Positions 1 to 11,410 of a stretch of DNA of 64,000 nucleotides are shown here, piece after piece. Numbering within the stretch: the stretch's first letter is position 1; every line of letters starts with the position of its first letter. A model generated the notes under the pieces. It was given only the letters and a program-made list of their open reading frames with translations. It was not told where the DNA came from and did not search any database. Origin of the DNA: Beta vulgaris subsp. vulgaris (Eukaryota > Streptophyta > Magnoliopsida > Caryophyllales > Amaranthaceae); the NCBI RefSeq assembly GCF_026745355.1, contig NC_079205.1, forward strand, positions 61,804,593 through 61,868,592, given 5' to 3'. Made by a program: the position numbers and the translations under genes.

Positions 1-189
1 GCAAGGGAGTGAAGAAGAGCTTGGAGAATATTACGTTGATCATTGCTCCTTCTAAATCTATTTAATGATGTTAATCCAGGTGCAGCTCAAGATGCAAATA
101 AATTGAGCATGTTCCTACCGCAGGATTCATTCAATAGTTCGCTTAACTTGGATACTGTCACTACTCAACTATTAACAGCTTTTTTATGC
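1..189 (+). other. Possible 3' end of a gene cut by the window edge
   Basis: A + strand frame is open from about position 40 to a TGA at 187-189, and reads like ordinary protein (it includes AAQDANKLSMFLPQDSF). A plausible splice acceptor lies at 78-79 (TTAATCCAG), so this could be a terminal exon starting at 80. The three + frames at 1-60 end in separate stops, so no longer model can be built. It could equally be noncoding sequence, or lie downstream of the minus-strand gene at 885-2621. Function not recognised. Confidence 0.2.
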
Positions 190-406
190 TGAGCTATCTA
201 GACACCACCAGAAGAAAAGATATGGGGAAAGACAATCAATTATCTTTCTTATTTCATCAAAACAATCATTCAATAATTTGTAACATGCATAAGATTCATA
301 AGCCTGGCATCTAGATTTCTGAGCAGAAATGTCAGACAGAAGTTGCTTCCTTACAGACATGAATTCTATGCAGATCAGATCCAAATGAACACTAACAAGA
401 CTCTCT

Positions 407-717
407 TGGCCCGTTTGGTTAGTGGTACTAAATGGTAGTAATGGTAATGGTTTAGAGTGTACATTGTGAAGGCATTCTTCTGTTGACATCCATGATAATG
501 CAACTTTATCCTAAAAACACATATTTTCTTCCTAAAATTTCATTACCATCCATTACCAATTGGGAAGGTGGTATTGAGTGGTAATGAAAATTTATGAGAA
601 AATCCATGTTTTGACATCAAGTTTCATTACCATGGGTATTAACTTGGAAATATCTACACAAATTTAAACTAAAACATTACTATTACCACAATTTTGTACC
701 ACTAACCAAACGGGCCG
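407..717. mobile_element. MITE with GGCCCGTTTGG inverted ends (family A, copy 1)
   Basis: The left end (from 407) reads TGGCCCGTTTGGTTAGTGG and the right end (to 717) is its inverted complement, about 21 bp matched except the outermost base. The trinucleotide TCT occurs on both sides (404-406 and 718-720), a 3-bp target duplication. The interior has no coding frame and is rich in short ATTACCA/TGGTAAT motifs. A second copy lies at 38981-39313. The 3-bp duplication suggests the PIF/Harbinger group; this is inference. Confidence 0.8.
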
Positions 718-884
718 TCTGAGAGTATACCAGTATCATGGTATTACATAATAACTGGCCGTGGGGTAGTAATGAATTCCCAATTTGACAAATAGTAGAT
801 AAAAATTGCCAGAAAAGACATTAGTTTTACTTGTCATGCTACAAAGAGTATTATCAAACAACGCATACATGCTTAAATGCTCAC

Positions 885-2503
885 CATTCTCTCTGCAGCA
901 GATTTTAGTTTATCCCAGAAGACGCCTGCTACAACACACGGCAAAAAGATGTCAATTCAGCAAATTTTAGCCAACTGAGGGGCAGTCAAAAGAGCAAGCC
1001 ATTATCATCTAACTATCATTTAGCTTTGAAGCATTTTACATAGTGAAGCCAAAAAGAAAAGAGCTACACTACTACACACGCACACACAGACATACATATA
1101 CATATATATACCCTTAAAGAAGTCCACGATAAGAAAACAAGACAAAGGAAGTTGTCAATTAGAAGACATGTCACAAGCTGTGTTTTCTTCAAATAACATA
1201 CTTACATTGTCTTCTTTTCATCAAAGCAAAAGACAAATCAGTTCTGAATGCAATGAAAGTGAGAAACTAGTCAACTACACATAAAAGCAAAGACACAGTG
1301 TCTGCTTAGAAGGCCTTGGAAGTACGGAATTTAACATACAAAGTTTTCACTCGAGAACAACAAAAGACACCTCAATAAACAACAATCTGGAACAACTAAT
1401 GGGCAATACCTCGGCTGGTGGTTTCTTGATCACTCCAAGCATCTTGCCACTCATTTACCTGAAGAGATACAAAAGTTCATATAGGAAAACAGACGAGCAA
1501 TGCAATCCCATGAAGCAAATCATTCTCAATGTTTAAGTGAAACTACCTCATCCATTGGTGGCGTTGGTGCTTGTGAGGTTGATTGCCCTGATGATTCAGA
1601 TTCAGCTTGCTATGTGTTCACCAAATAATAAGATTAATCAGATGCAAAACACTTAACAGGAAATACAAAATTTAGTATTTTATAAATCAATCCACAATAT
1701 TCTACACCAGCAACCAACATCTTTTCAAGCTAAAATACCCCAGAAGTCACTGGCTTACTATTGCAATTATGATCATAAACAAGCTTTTATCATCCCAAAA
1801 TTCAACAGAATTTTAAACCAAAAGCAACAATGCAATACTCTATCCATCCAAAAATAAAGCCTATTGTCCCAAACTCCAAACTCTGTATAATATACATATA
1901 TATAAGTGTTTGACATAATGTCGCTAAAACACCTTTATAATAGTTGCATCATTTACACACTCTCCCTATCAATTGGAAATAATATGATACCTTTTCCTTG
2001 ACATCCCAAACTAGTAACACAAAACACGACTTGACTCACGCAACCGATCCCATCCTATTGAGATTAAAGCTCCGGCATTGTTGTATAAAATGACTACGAT
2101 TATGGACCGGGTATATCTACTACAAGCACCCAAAAAAGAAAACCTTGATTTCCTAAATTCTTATTCAGACATCATCCATTAACTGAAAAGACAGTAAGCA
2201 GCTAGTTACTGCTGAAGAAATCAAATTCCCCTCACATATCTCCAATGAGATAGTGAAAGCAATGCCCAAAACTGGATTGCAGCAAAAAAGAATCATTTTC
2301 TTGAAATTCCCATAAATATAATAGAATTATGTATTACATGAACTTGAGATAAATCCCATAAAGCAAAATTACAGTAGCGAAAACCCCAACAAAAAATTGG
2401 AACCATAAACCCTAATATTTAGTAAGTGAACTAGCAAAGTATCCATTTTCAGCAGTAATTAAACTTGGTTACAACAAACAAAGATAGGGTTTTTACTGTC
2501 ACA

Positions 2504-2551
<48 letters not shown>

Positions 2552-2621
2552 TTACATGGTGGTTACGATTTCGGACAACAGGGAAGAGGAGAAGGAGGCG
2601 CTGAAATTCGCGTTCATCCAT
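885..2621 (-). CDS. Small plant protein of unknown function, 4 exons recognised, 3' end unresolved
   Basis: Read right to left: exon 1 2621-2556 (MDEREFQRLLLLFPVVRNRN, then HH), exon 2 1609-1547 (includes QAESESSGQSTSQAPTPPMDE minus one end), exon 3 1458-1410 (VNEWQDAWSDQETTSR), exon 4 928-885 (GVFWDKLKSAAERM). Every junction has GT-AG and the frame is kept through phases 0, 0 and 1. The resulting acidic, serine-rich short protein resembles a conserved plant family whose function I do not know. Family members as I remember them continue for about 40 more residues; I could not find that exon between 1 and 884. A family A MITE occupies 407-717 of that space. If intron 4 is not removed, translation stops after VSI. 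The missing exon may be beyond the window, or the gene may be truncated. Confidence 0.6.
2503..2550. repeat. (AAAG)n followed by (AG)n microsatellite
   Basis: About nine AAAG units followed by five AG units. It lies inside intron 1 of the unknown gene, beginning only about five bases after the exon 1 donor (2555), so the transcript carries a long CU-rich tract directly after the splice site. Confidence 0.9.
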
Positions 2622-3815
2622 GATTCCTTTTGCTCTGCAATTTTAGATCTTCAGTCTTTCTTTAGTTTTGTAAAATGTTGATCAAGGATCAAAAGAGACA
2701 ACCACGCAGCAATACTCGAGAATTGGAAATTTTGATACTGAGCCATCACGAAAGATCTAAACACTTATTGGGACACGTACTTTAATATAATATTTTTTCT
2801 ATTTTAATTTACATTTTACGAAGAATTACTTGATATAGTTGGATTCGTCACGAAAAATACTATAAAAATATTAATTTAAAAAAAAAATATCTACATAAAT
2901 TGAGAGTAATTAACGGTCAAAGTTCGTCTTGAAACATTGTATGCGTCTTATATTTTGAAACAAATGGAGTAAGTTGTAATAACTACCTTTATTTAACCAA
3001 CTTATGAAAATAAATATTTTTTACAAACAAAATTTAATTGTATTATTTTTGCAGCCAAATTTTCAATCTTATAGGAACCCATTTAAAATTTTCCATGGAA
3101 TTTTCTCTCTTTTTCCTCTCTATTTACCTTAAATAACTTGAACGCTTGAAATCTCCTTCATTCACTTTCAAATTCACTTTATGTGTTGCTACTTGCTACA
3201 TAAACAAGATTCAATTAGGGTTAGGGCTTGTCAAGTAAGGGTTTATGTAACACATAATCACATCCTTGTTTTTCCCATTATTGACCAATTACTTTATACT
3301 TCCTCCATGTCAATTTTGTTATGATACTTTCTATTTTAAGAAGTTTTAATTTAATTGTGACACTTTCATTTTTGGATAATAACTTCTCTCTATCTATTTC
3401 CTATCACATGGAATCCTTTTATTTTCTTTCTCTATCTCTAATCTCTATCCTCTCCAAAAATCACCTAGGAATTCGTGGTTTAAAAAGTGTCACAACTAAT
3501 CTGGAACGGAAGAAGTAAAATTGTTCCAGTTGTGCAAGCGATAGTTAATGGTCCTCTAGCATTGCCTGAACAAGATCCAGAAATCCAAAATTGATATTGG
3601 ACACTCATTTTGCTGAAGTACACTCATTTATCAACAAACAGTGGTAGCATTGTTATAACTCAAACTTAATGAGGAAAATTGAACTTGATTTATGATCAGT
3701 ATTTATGATATAAAAAATTGTTACAAATATCAGAATTAATGAGACAAGAACTATCTTCTCTTGATACACTTGCATTACATATAGAGGCCATTACATTTAC
3801 AATATAGTTGTAATT
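2622..3815. other. Spacer between the unknown gene and HMGCL
   Basis: No gene seen. 2622-2720 would be the 5' leader and promoter of the unknown gene. 2845-2975 is a degenerate MITE-like piece that matches 42010-42150 (shared phrase AAATTGAGAGTAATTAAC). A Stowaway-like MITE lies at 3299-3515. 3530-3815 would be the HMGCL 3' UTR and downstream flank. Confidence 0.6.
3299..3515. mobile_element. Stowaway-like MITE
   Basis: Ends CTTCCTCCATG and its partly matching inverse (GGAACGGAAGAAG) are flanked by TA on both sides (3297-3298 and 3516-3517). Inside, TTATGATACTTTC near the left end pairs with AAAAGTGTCACAAC near the right. The ends fit the CTCCCTCCGT type of plant Stowaway MITEs. A small open frame inside is not a gene. 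Confidence 0.65.
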
Positions 3816-6804
3816 TCAAATCTTAGAGGTATCATATGTTGCTCGGCCCAAAGCGATAGCAGTTTTAGAGCCAGAAAGCCGACCCAAATGCTTGCAGATG
3901 AACTCGCCAGCAGAAAGTAGCTTCCCGAGGTCCACATTAGTGTTGATGCCGAGCCCATGAAGCATGTATACCACATCTTCAGTCGCAACATTTCCTGATG
4001 CTCCTTTTGCATACGGGCATCCACCAAGTCCTGCTACCGAGGAATCGATCACACTGATTCCCATCTGTTTGGGAACAGAATGACATGAGATTTCAACAGG
4101 AAATGGTAAATAAAGCTACCCACCCCCCAAACAGATCCCCTTTTCTAACCTTTGGTTCTTTTCACCCACAAAATTTTCATCAGAATGTATATTTCAGCTT
4201 ATTGGAACTTAAATGTACAAATTATAGTTGTAGATTGAACTTGGGTTCCCTATACTCCCCTAATTTTTTTTTGGCCAGTATTTGTACTTACTTTTCCTAA
4301 AACTTTACTACAAAAGTGAAAAAAACAAAACTTTACCTGCAGAGACGCCAAAATATTTGGAAGAGATTGTCCGTAAGTATCATGGAAATGCACAGCAATC
4401 TTTTCAACAGGAACAACTGCCACTACAGCTTCAAGCATGGGGATAACAGTACCTGCAGAAAAAAGGATATCTTATTATGAGAAATGAGGATAAATGATTA
4501 GGTCTAATAAGCTACAATTATTCAAAGTTAGGATATAACACACTCCATCAGTTTAGTTGTTTGATTGGTCATATATACATGCAGGCTGCAGCGAAATACA
4601 AAAGTTGTCAACCTAAGTCCAGGATTATACAGAGGCGTAGAAACCATGTTACTTCAACTCTTATACTGTCTTGCTTATCGGTCTTGGACACTCGGACAAG
4701 GGTATGGAATCCTTACCTAACACTCCAAATTTCCCTAAAGACCCCAATTATCTTGAGCCAAATATTTTTAAGAAAAGAAAGAAGAAAAAGGAGAAGGGGA
4801 GAAGATTATGTGATTTATGCTCAAAATTGGGTTTGATATCAGAATTTTAACAAGAAAACTACCAAAGGTAACAGCTTAATGTTTCGTCATGCGTGTATAT
4901 GTAGTGTAACGTGAAAAAGAACACGCTTTTGTAAAGTTGTATAGCACCCATATCCAATTTCAGGACACATTTCTATGTCTGATATTATGGGACCTAAAAT
5001 ATTTGTATATGCACCCATACCCAACAATCAACATGTGCCCCATGTCTGAGTAACATAGGTAGTATAAAATAGATAAATTTGAACGAAAAAGAAAAGCTTT
5101 TTAATAACAATGAAACCAAATGACCAAACAATTTAGCAATGCCAGCACATAAAATCAGCTCAATTGTGATAAACAATAAAGTTCCTTCAACAGGGAAAGT
5201 GTTCCCCCAGAATGTAGCTCAAGAAGAGCAGGATAGATTGGATAACAACATTACCTGGTGTACCTATGCCAATAGTATCACCAAGAGATATCTCAAAGCA
5301 GCCCATTTCATACAGTTCCTTAGCCACATATGCCACCTTTGCAGGAGGAATCGGCCCTTCTACTGGGCACCCAACCACACATGATACATACCTACACAAG
5401 TGTGTTCATATTAAGCATAGGTATTACAGAAACAGCATGAGCAATGAAGGTAATGGAAAGTAGACAAAAAATTCAGAGATAGACGGTGATGGAAAAGACT
5501 AAATTTGAGAACCAGAAGGTGTAGAGCATACCCACGAACTGGGATTGAGAGTTTTCTAGCAGCAGAAATAACAGCACGATAACGAACAAGACTGTCATCA
5601 ATGCTGCAGTTGATATTTGACTTTGAGAAGGATTCTGAAGCAGACGCAAAAACAGCAATTTCCTTGGCACCAGCTGCTATAGCTGCTTCAAATCCCTGGA
5701 AATGAAATATAAGAAACTGAGAAAGCTATCCATGACTCATGAGCATTCATGTTTAAGTACAGAGATCAGCCACAGTCAAAATCACTCACTTTTAAGTTTG
5801 GGGTCAACACAGGAAGACGAGCAGAATCCACATGGCAGACTGCTTTCATAACATCTTTGGCATCTGAGAGCTGCAAGAACAATTTAAAAATAAGGTTAGC
5901 AAGTTGCAAATATGTGGAAACAACGATCTACATCAGAACGGAAAGTACATATAACTGAGAAAAGTGAAAGTACCTGAGGTACCCATTTAGGTGAGACAAA
6001 ACTGGTTGCCTCAACAACAGATAATCCAGCAGAAACTAGTCTATGGATCAACTCGACCTTTATATGGGTAGGCACCATGTTCTTCTCATTTTGCAGTCCA
6101 TCCCGTGGACCAACTTCCACGATCTTCACAAAATTTGACAAGTCATTTAGAACCTGCAATGACAAGAAAATTAAGGCAAAAAGACAAGAAAAAAAAAAAG
6201 CAGGTTGATAAAACTCAAACAACTCTTGAATGAAAAGAAATCCATAAACCAGATGTACAACACAATCCACGAAAAGGAAGTTCATAACCACATCAGAGGC
6301 ACAATAATAACCAAATACTTGGAGCAAAAGACTTAACAGATGCTAAATACTAGAGCTTGAAGAATAGATGGCCAAAGTACCCATTTACCTTGCTCCTTTT
6401 GGCACGAGTGCACTTGTCATGGTTCCCATAAGCCATATGATTCCGGCCTAGGCTTAAGCTCCTCCATACAAAAGAGTTGCTATGGGACTTCTCCCTATTT
6501 TTCCTCCCCCAAGGAAAAGCCTCTTCTGTATAATCTTGAGTATCCTCACTGCAATGAATTAAGAACCATATTGGCTGTAAGAATCTCAACAAAAAATTGT
6601 ATACGAAGTCCTAAACGAGCCCTTGGAGCACACTAACCTACAACTGTTGGATGTGCTGCACCTGCTTCCTTCAATCCAGCGAGCTCCCATGCCCAAATCC
6701 TCTCCTTGGGGTCGGCAAGCACCAGATGAAAACCTCTGAATTCTATCCATAGTGTTCATGCTAGGTAGTTTGTCAAAACTGAGGGGTTCCTCCAAACTCG
6801 ACAT
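3816..6804 (-). CDS. HMGCL: Hydroxymethylglutaryl-CoA lyase
   Basis: Cleaves 3-hydroxy-3-methylglutaryl-CoA to acetyl-CoA and acetoacetate, the last step of mitochondrial leucine degradation. Exons (-): 6804-6638, 6548-6389, 6153-5974, 5870-5790, 5695-5532, 5391-5255, 4452-4337, 4064-3816; all GT-AG with frame kept, giving about 417 aa. Family signatures: [14 protein letters not shown] (substrate and metal-binding R-D pair) in exon 3, [14 protein letters not shown] in exon 5, the metal-ligand motif [13 protein letters not shown] in exon 7, and the lyase signature [17 protein letters not shown] with the catalytic cysteine in exon 8. The start [16 protein letters not shown] follows an acceptor at 6806 and matches plant homologues as I remember them; an upstream in-frame ATG in the intron would add residues only if the intron were kept. 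The C-terminus is TSKI. Residues 1-110 are the plant-specific leader. Confidence 0.95.
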
Positions 6805-7943
6805 TCTGAAAGTAAACATACAAAGGAAAATATTAAATAAATATATACACAAATTCCTCCTCCGCAGCAATAACATAAAGTAACCATATTTGGAATGTTT
6901 AGCATATTGTCTATGTGTCATGATATGAGCCACGGGTAGTCAGATTCCACAAACAAATCACGAAGATGTTCGCTTGTCAAAAGAAAGAAATCAACTAAGA
7001 ACAATCAAACAGGAGCTCCAATTAGACCAAAGAAGTACACATTGGGCGAGAATGCACATATTGTTGTCCTTGTAACATGGTTATCGATATCATCCTCATC
7101 CAACCATCACACTTTTTCTATAGTATTTATAGCAGCTAGACATGATAAGATTGATTTTCTCCATTTCTCCAAATTAAGATTTCCTAATTTCTAAACCTTT
7201 TACACATGGAATCCAAATTGCAGAGACATAATTTATATCACAAGCCAATATTACAACATAAAAAGAAAAAAATGATCTTGCACTGGGAAGTTGGAAGCAC
7301 ACAGCAGTAGCACATTCCACCTAAACCCTTATTAGCTACCATCAATTACAAAAATTCCTTATGAATTTATTGTCCAAATATCAGAATCACTCAACTTAAC
7401 TGCACCACAATATAGCTAGTTCCCCTAATTCATCAAAATCAAAAGCTTTTTCTACAAATCAAAACCAGCCTAACACTCCAAGCCGAAATCGAAAAAAGTA
7501 AGCAAATTGCATATCACAATTCACAAATAAACAATGTCACCATCAAAATTAATCAACTACAGCTTCCCATAAGTGTCAGTACTTGTAACATGAACAAAAA
7601 TCCCAATTCAACAAGAGAAATAACTACATGTATATGTAACACCCAGCTACAATAAACAAAACCATTATATAGAAAAATTGTGTAAGGAAACAGAGGAACA
7701 AAATCACAAACATGGCCCAATTGTATTTAAAATGATCACCACAAAAGAAAAAAAGGTAATCAACTGTAATTAAACCCCTAAATTTCTTAATTTTGATCTT
7801 AATTTAACTAAAAGAAACAAACAAAAAGGTTTCCCTAATTTTATTTTATCCTATCTAATCCTCTGTTCCCCAATCAAATTAACAGGACATAAACCCATCA
7901 ATAAAATTGAGCAATAACCCACAAATTTTAACTTAAGACAAAC

Positions 7944-8020
7944 CTGAATCAGACAAAGAAATTGTCGGAAAATTCCCAATAATTTGAACAGAAAACCCTA
8001 GATTTATGGAAAATGGGGGA
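7944..8020 (-). other. Probable 5' UTR exon of HMGCL
   Basis: On the minus strand, CTAGGGTTTTCTG leads into GTCTGATTCAG followed by the donor GTTTGTC at 7943. The first coding exon begins directly after an acceptor (TTTACTTTCAG at 6806) one base before the ATG. Together these imply a leader exon and a 5' UTR intron of about 1.1 kb (6806-7943). The transcription start is not defined; the right end given is approximate. The intron shows nothing else. Confidence 0.5.
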
Positions 8021-8099
8021 AAATTTTCTTCTTTCTTTTTTGGGTTTTTTCCTATATTCCCATTAAAGTTTATATTTTTATTTATGTGGGTAGTTATTA

Positions 8100-9860
8100 A
8101 TGTTGCTCATAAATCATTCTTGGTGTTAGGTGTGGAAATTGAGATGAAGAGAGAGAAAAACAAAAGGAAACAAATGGGGGAGGTGACTTCTTGTGGCAGA
8201 AATTACTTTGTCCCATTTTAAAGGTTTCTGATGTGACTATTACACTACATGTATTTTTTTTAGACCAGAGAAAAAAATTTGGGGAAAAAAAATTGGAGGG
8301 AAAAATGGTGGGTAGGTTGTTTTCTGTTGGAAGTTGGTCAATTTCTATGTATTTTTTTAAAATTATGTTATTTCTATGCATTGTTTGTCCTTCTAATTAG
8401 TCAATTATGTCTATAATAATAAGAGTATAGTATACATTAAATTGTTTTGAGGGTGCTCATGGAAACTGGAAAGAAAACAATAGAGGGTTTCTAGGAAGGT
8501 AACCAAAGTATGATTAGTGTTAGGAAAGTTTGTTAAATTTAACCACTTTTTATTAGGTTATAGTTTGTGATTTTTTAGACTTTTTTGAAAATTAATTGTG
8601 GATTAGTATTTAGTTTAGATACTTTCTATTGTTGCTATATGGTATCGATTTTTATCAAGGATTTTTGAGACTGATGGTATAGTTTTGTATCTTCTACATG
8701 GGAGACTAAGGTTCGCATTTTGGTGGAAGCAAAAATTTCAATAATATTATTGGGGGAGAGGGTTTGATGCTTGTTGGGCCTTGTGAGTAACTCTATGCTA
8801 GGGCAGCTCAGAGAAAATTTTTCTTACATGTTATCACGTGGTTCTCGAAAGGGGCCCCCCAAAAAATATGATTTTCGATTTTTAATTAATTATTTATGGG
8901 GTTCGAGTAAAAGTGTAGATTATAATGACTTCAACAATTATATATATATATATATATATGTATGTATATATATTATAATAATAATAATAATAATAATATG
9001 AGTATGTGCAAAAACAATTTGCTGATAAATCTTGAAGAAGTAATGATAATAAATGTAAACCACTTAAAGATGTTGTACTAATAAAAACATTGCAAGTTAC
9101 TACATTTAACAACTAAAAAGGTAATAGTTGACTTTCTTACTTTACTTATAGATTTCCTATGTTCACTTTTGACAAAAGAAGTTCACCCAATGAATCAATA
9201 TAACTCTAAGAAAACAAAAATGGGTGCAAATTATCAAAATAATATTATCAAAGCAAATAATCTTAAGCCAAAATTGAAAGTGCATTCAAAGAAGTGCAAG
9301 CAAGGATCATACAATCTCAATTTAGAAGCTAAGCACATATTGAGGCTAATAAAACCCTTAACTCAGCCACATTACAAAATTACTAATGCTTAGTAATATT
9401 TAACATATAAATCAGTTTTGATCATCTTAGTCCACACAAAATATACTTTGTTGAATTCCACATTGCAAGATTTGTTTGACGATCGTAGTTTTTATGAAGG
9501 AAATTTTTGTTTGATTCAACTTATGTATTTGTTTGATTCGATTGCTTATGTAGATGTCGTATGACTTTTTATTAATGAATTAATTTGATTATTCAAAAAA
9601 AAAAAATATACCTTGTTGAAAGGTCAAGGGAGTTTATTGAGACTCAAACTTCATATTTCAATATGGAGGAGCAAGAATCCTAGGAGCAACTCCAATGACG
9701 AGCTATAAAACGTTGTGAATTGTGACTCTGCTTTTTAGAAGGAAATTGTGAATGATGAAATGAATTAAATAATAGGTAATAACACTTGCATGTTGTCGGA
9801 GTCACCTTCGGTTGCAAACATCATGTGGTCTCTCTAATCAAAAGTTCTACATAGCATATA
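8100..9860. other. Gene-free AT-rich spacer
   Basis: Promoter side of HMGCL followed by AT-rich DNA. Apart from the microsatellite at 8938-8999 I see no gene, RNA or clear element. The open frames here are short, biased by A/T runs and lack family motifs. Confidence 0.6.
8938..8999. repeat. (TA)n and (TAA)n compound microsatellite
   Basis: About 11 TA units, a short TATG interruption, more TA, and then about eight TAA units. It produces artificial poly-Tyr/Ile frames on both strands that are not genes. Confidence 0.95.
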
Positions 9861-10118
9861 CTTCCTCCGTTTCTAAATAAGTGCAACATTTGCATAGTGT
9901 TTATTATTCACAGTTAAAACTTTAATTAGCTTTGGTGATTTACATTTTAAGAAAAATATAGTCATATGGGATCTTGCTAGATTCGTCTGAATGTGAATTT
10001 TTTTAATATCAACTTTTTATAATTTTTACTTATTGATAATTGAAGATATTAATGGTTAAAATAATGCATTGGCAAACGTGAAACAAGAAATGTTGCACTT
10101 ATTTAGAAGTGGAGGAAG
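9861..10118. mobile_element. Stowaway-like MITE with well-preserved ends
   Basis: The left end reads CTTCCTCCGTTTCTAAATAA and the right end is its near-perfect inverse; both run on into GTGCAACATT and AATGTTGCAC. TA flanks both sides (9859-9860 and 10119-10120). The interior carries GGATCTTGCTAGATTCGTCT, a version of a core shared with several other MITEs here. Confidence 0.85.
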
Positions 10119-10255
10119 TATTAATAAACGGTTGAGATCCTCCCAATTAGTCAACATGAATTCGATTTGTATAACTTACTTATAATATTTTATCCTTTTC
10201 TTTTTGGTATACAATTTGCACAATAAAATGGTTTGTTTTCAGTTAAATGAACTAG

Positions 10256-10489
10256 GGGCCTGTTCTCTTCGGCATAAAACAGCTGAACTGAACTGAATTG
10301 AATTGAACTGAACTGATTTGAACTGAACTGAAATGAATAGTGATATGTGAGAGGAAAAGTATTGTCAAGAGATGAACTGAACTGAACTGAACTGGTCTGA
10401 ACTGAACTGATCTGAACTGAATTGAATTGAACTGAACTGAATTGAATTGAACTGAACTGAACTGAAAATAAGCTGGGGAGAACAGGCCC
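10256..10489. mobile_element. MITE rich in CTGAA pentamers (family B, copy 1)
   Basis: Ends GGGCCTGTTCTC and GAGAACAGGCCC are inverted complements and are flanked by TAG on both sides (10253-10255 and 10490-10492). The body is mostly repeated CTGAA/TTGAA pentamers. Other copies lie at 49964-50338 (two, nested) and 54687-55088, with a related element at 19327-19473. No coding capacity. Confidence 0.85.
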
Positions 10490-10617
10490 TAGGTGGATTT
10501 ATCTCAATTTTCAAGTCGAAAATCTCAACCCAATCTGTCAATGGCTCATTTGGTTGAAGTTGGGAAGTATAACTTTCCATGAATTTGAATTGCCTATAAA
10601 ATTTTATTTTCGAGTAA

Positions 10618-10944
10618 GGCTATGTTTAGTTCACCTGAAATTTTCTGATCTGAACTTATTTTTTTTGATCTGATCTGATATGAACTGATCTGATTACAAG
10701 ATCTTATTTTTTAGATTTTTCTCAATATATAAGGAAAAATATAGTCATGTGGGGTCTTATTTGATTCGTCTCAATGAGTACTTTATTAATATTCAATTAT
10801 TATAATTTTTACTAATACGTAATGAAAGATATAATGAATTTTAAATATAAGCATGATCTGAATTGATCTGATCTGAACTTATTTTTTCTGATCTGATCTG
10901 ATTAGATCTGAAATAAGCAAAAATAAGGTGAACTGAACATAGCC
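10618..10944. mobile_element. MITE rich in TGATC pentamers (family C, copy 1)
   Basis: The left end GGCTATGTTTAGTTCACCT and right end AGGTGAACTGAACATAGCC are inverted complements apart from one position. TAA flanks both sides (10615-10617 and 10945-10947). Arrays of TGATC/CTGAA pentamers lie near the ends, around a core with CATGTGGGGTCTTATTTG. A 5'-truncated second copy lies at 55607-55924. Confidence 0.85.
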
Positions 10945-10970
10945 TAAGTATATTTTTTTGCTGAATTTTT

Positions 10971-11410
10971 TTTCCTTACATAATGCAAAAGTGAGTTTTA
11001 ATTCCCAAAATATGGCAAAAAAAAAAAAAAAAAAATCCCTGCGTACCGTCCACGTAGGACGGCACGCGAGAGGCTATTTTTTTTTGTTTTTGCCCACATA
11101 AACTGCTACTCACAGTATAAACCGCTATTCTGAGTAGCGGTTTACTTGGGCAAAATATTGCAAGCACAAATCAAACTCTGCTACTTGAGTAATGAACCGC
11201 TACTCGAAGTAGCGGTTTACACAACACACACAAAAAAACAATTTTATTTTTTTATTTTTTTTTGTAAACCGCTACTTCGAGTAGCGGTTTTGCTTAAGTT
11301 GAAAAAAAAAAAATTTCTCGCGTGCTGTCCTACGTGGACGATATGCAGGGAAATATTTTTTTGGGGCATATTTTGGGAATTAAAATCCACCTTTGCATTA
11401 TATAAGGAAA
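10971..11410. mobile_element. Foldback element with long inverted ends and three internal palindromes
   Basis: The outer arms (about 46 bp, starting TTTCCTTACATAATGCAAAA) and an inner arm pair (around CGTCCACGTAGGAC at 11047 and GTCCTACGTGGACG at 11327) pair with the far side. Between them lie three perfect or near-perfect palindromes with ACCGCTACT...AGTAGCGGT (about 11118-11143, 11191-11219 and 11263-11290). The whole could fold into one branched hairpin. No target duplication could be defined because both flanks are T-rich. No coding capacity. Confidence 0.7.

Noticed and set aside
184..489. Minus-strand open frame of 101 codons
   Set aside because: Half of it is inside the family A MITE, and the rest shows no family motif or splice support.
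3321..3518. Open frame of 65 codons on the + strand
   Set aside because: Lies inside the Stowaway-like MITE; composition follows the repeat.
8771..9112. Frames on both strands with Tyr/Ile runs
   Set aside because: They read through the TA/TAA microsatellite.
10365..10580. Minus-strand frame with SSVQFNSIQF-like repeats; also 50120-50341 on +
   Set aside because: Translation of CTGAA pentamers in family B MITEs, not a repeat protein; the same arrays were considered and rejected as CRISPR because there are no unique spacers of constant length.
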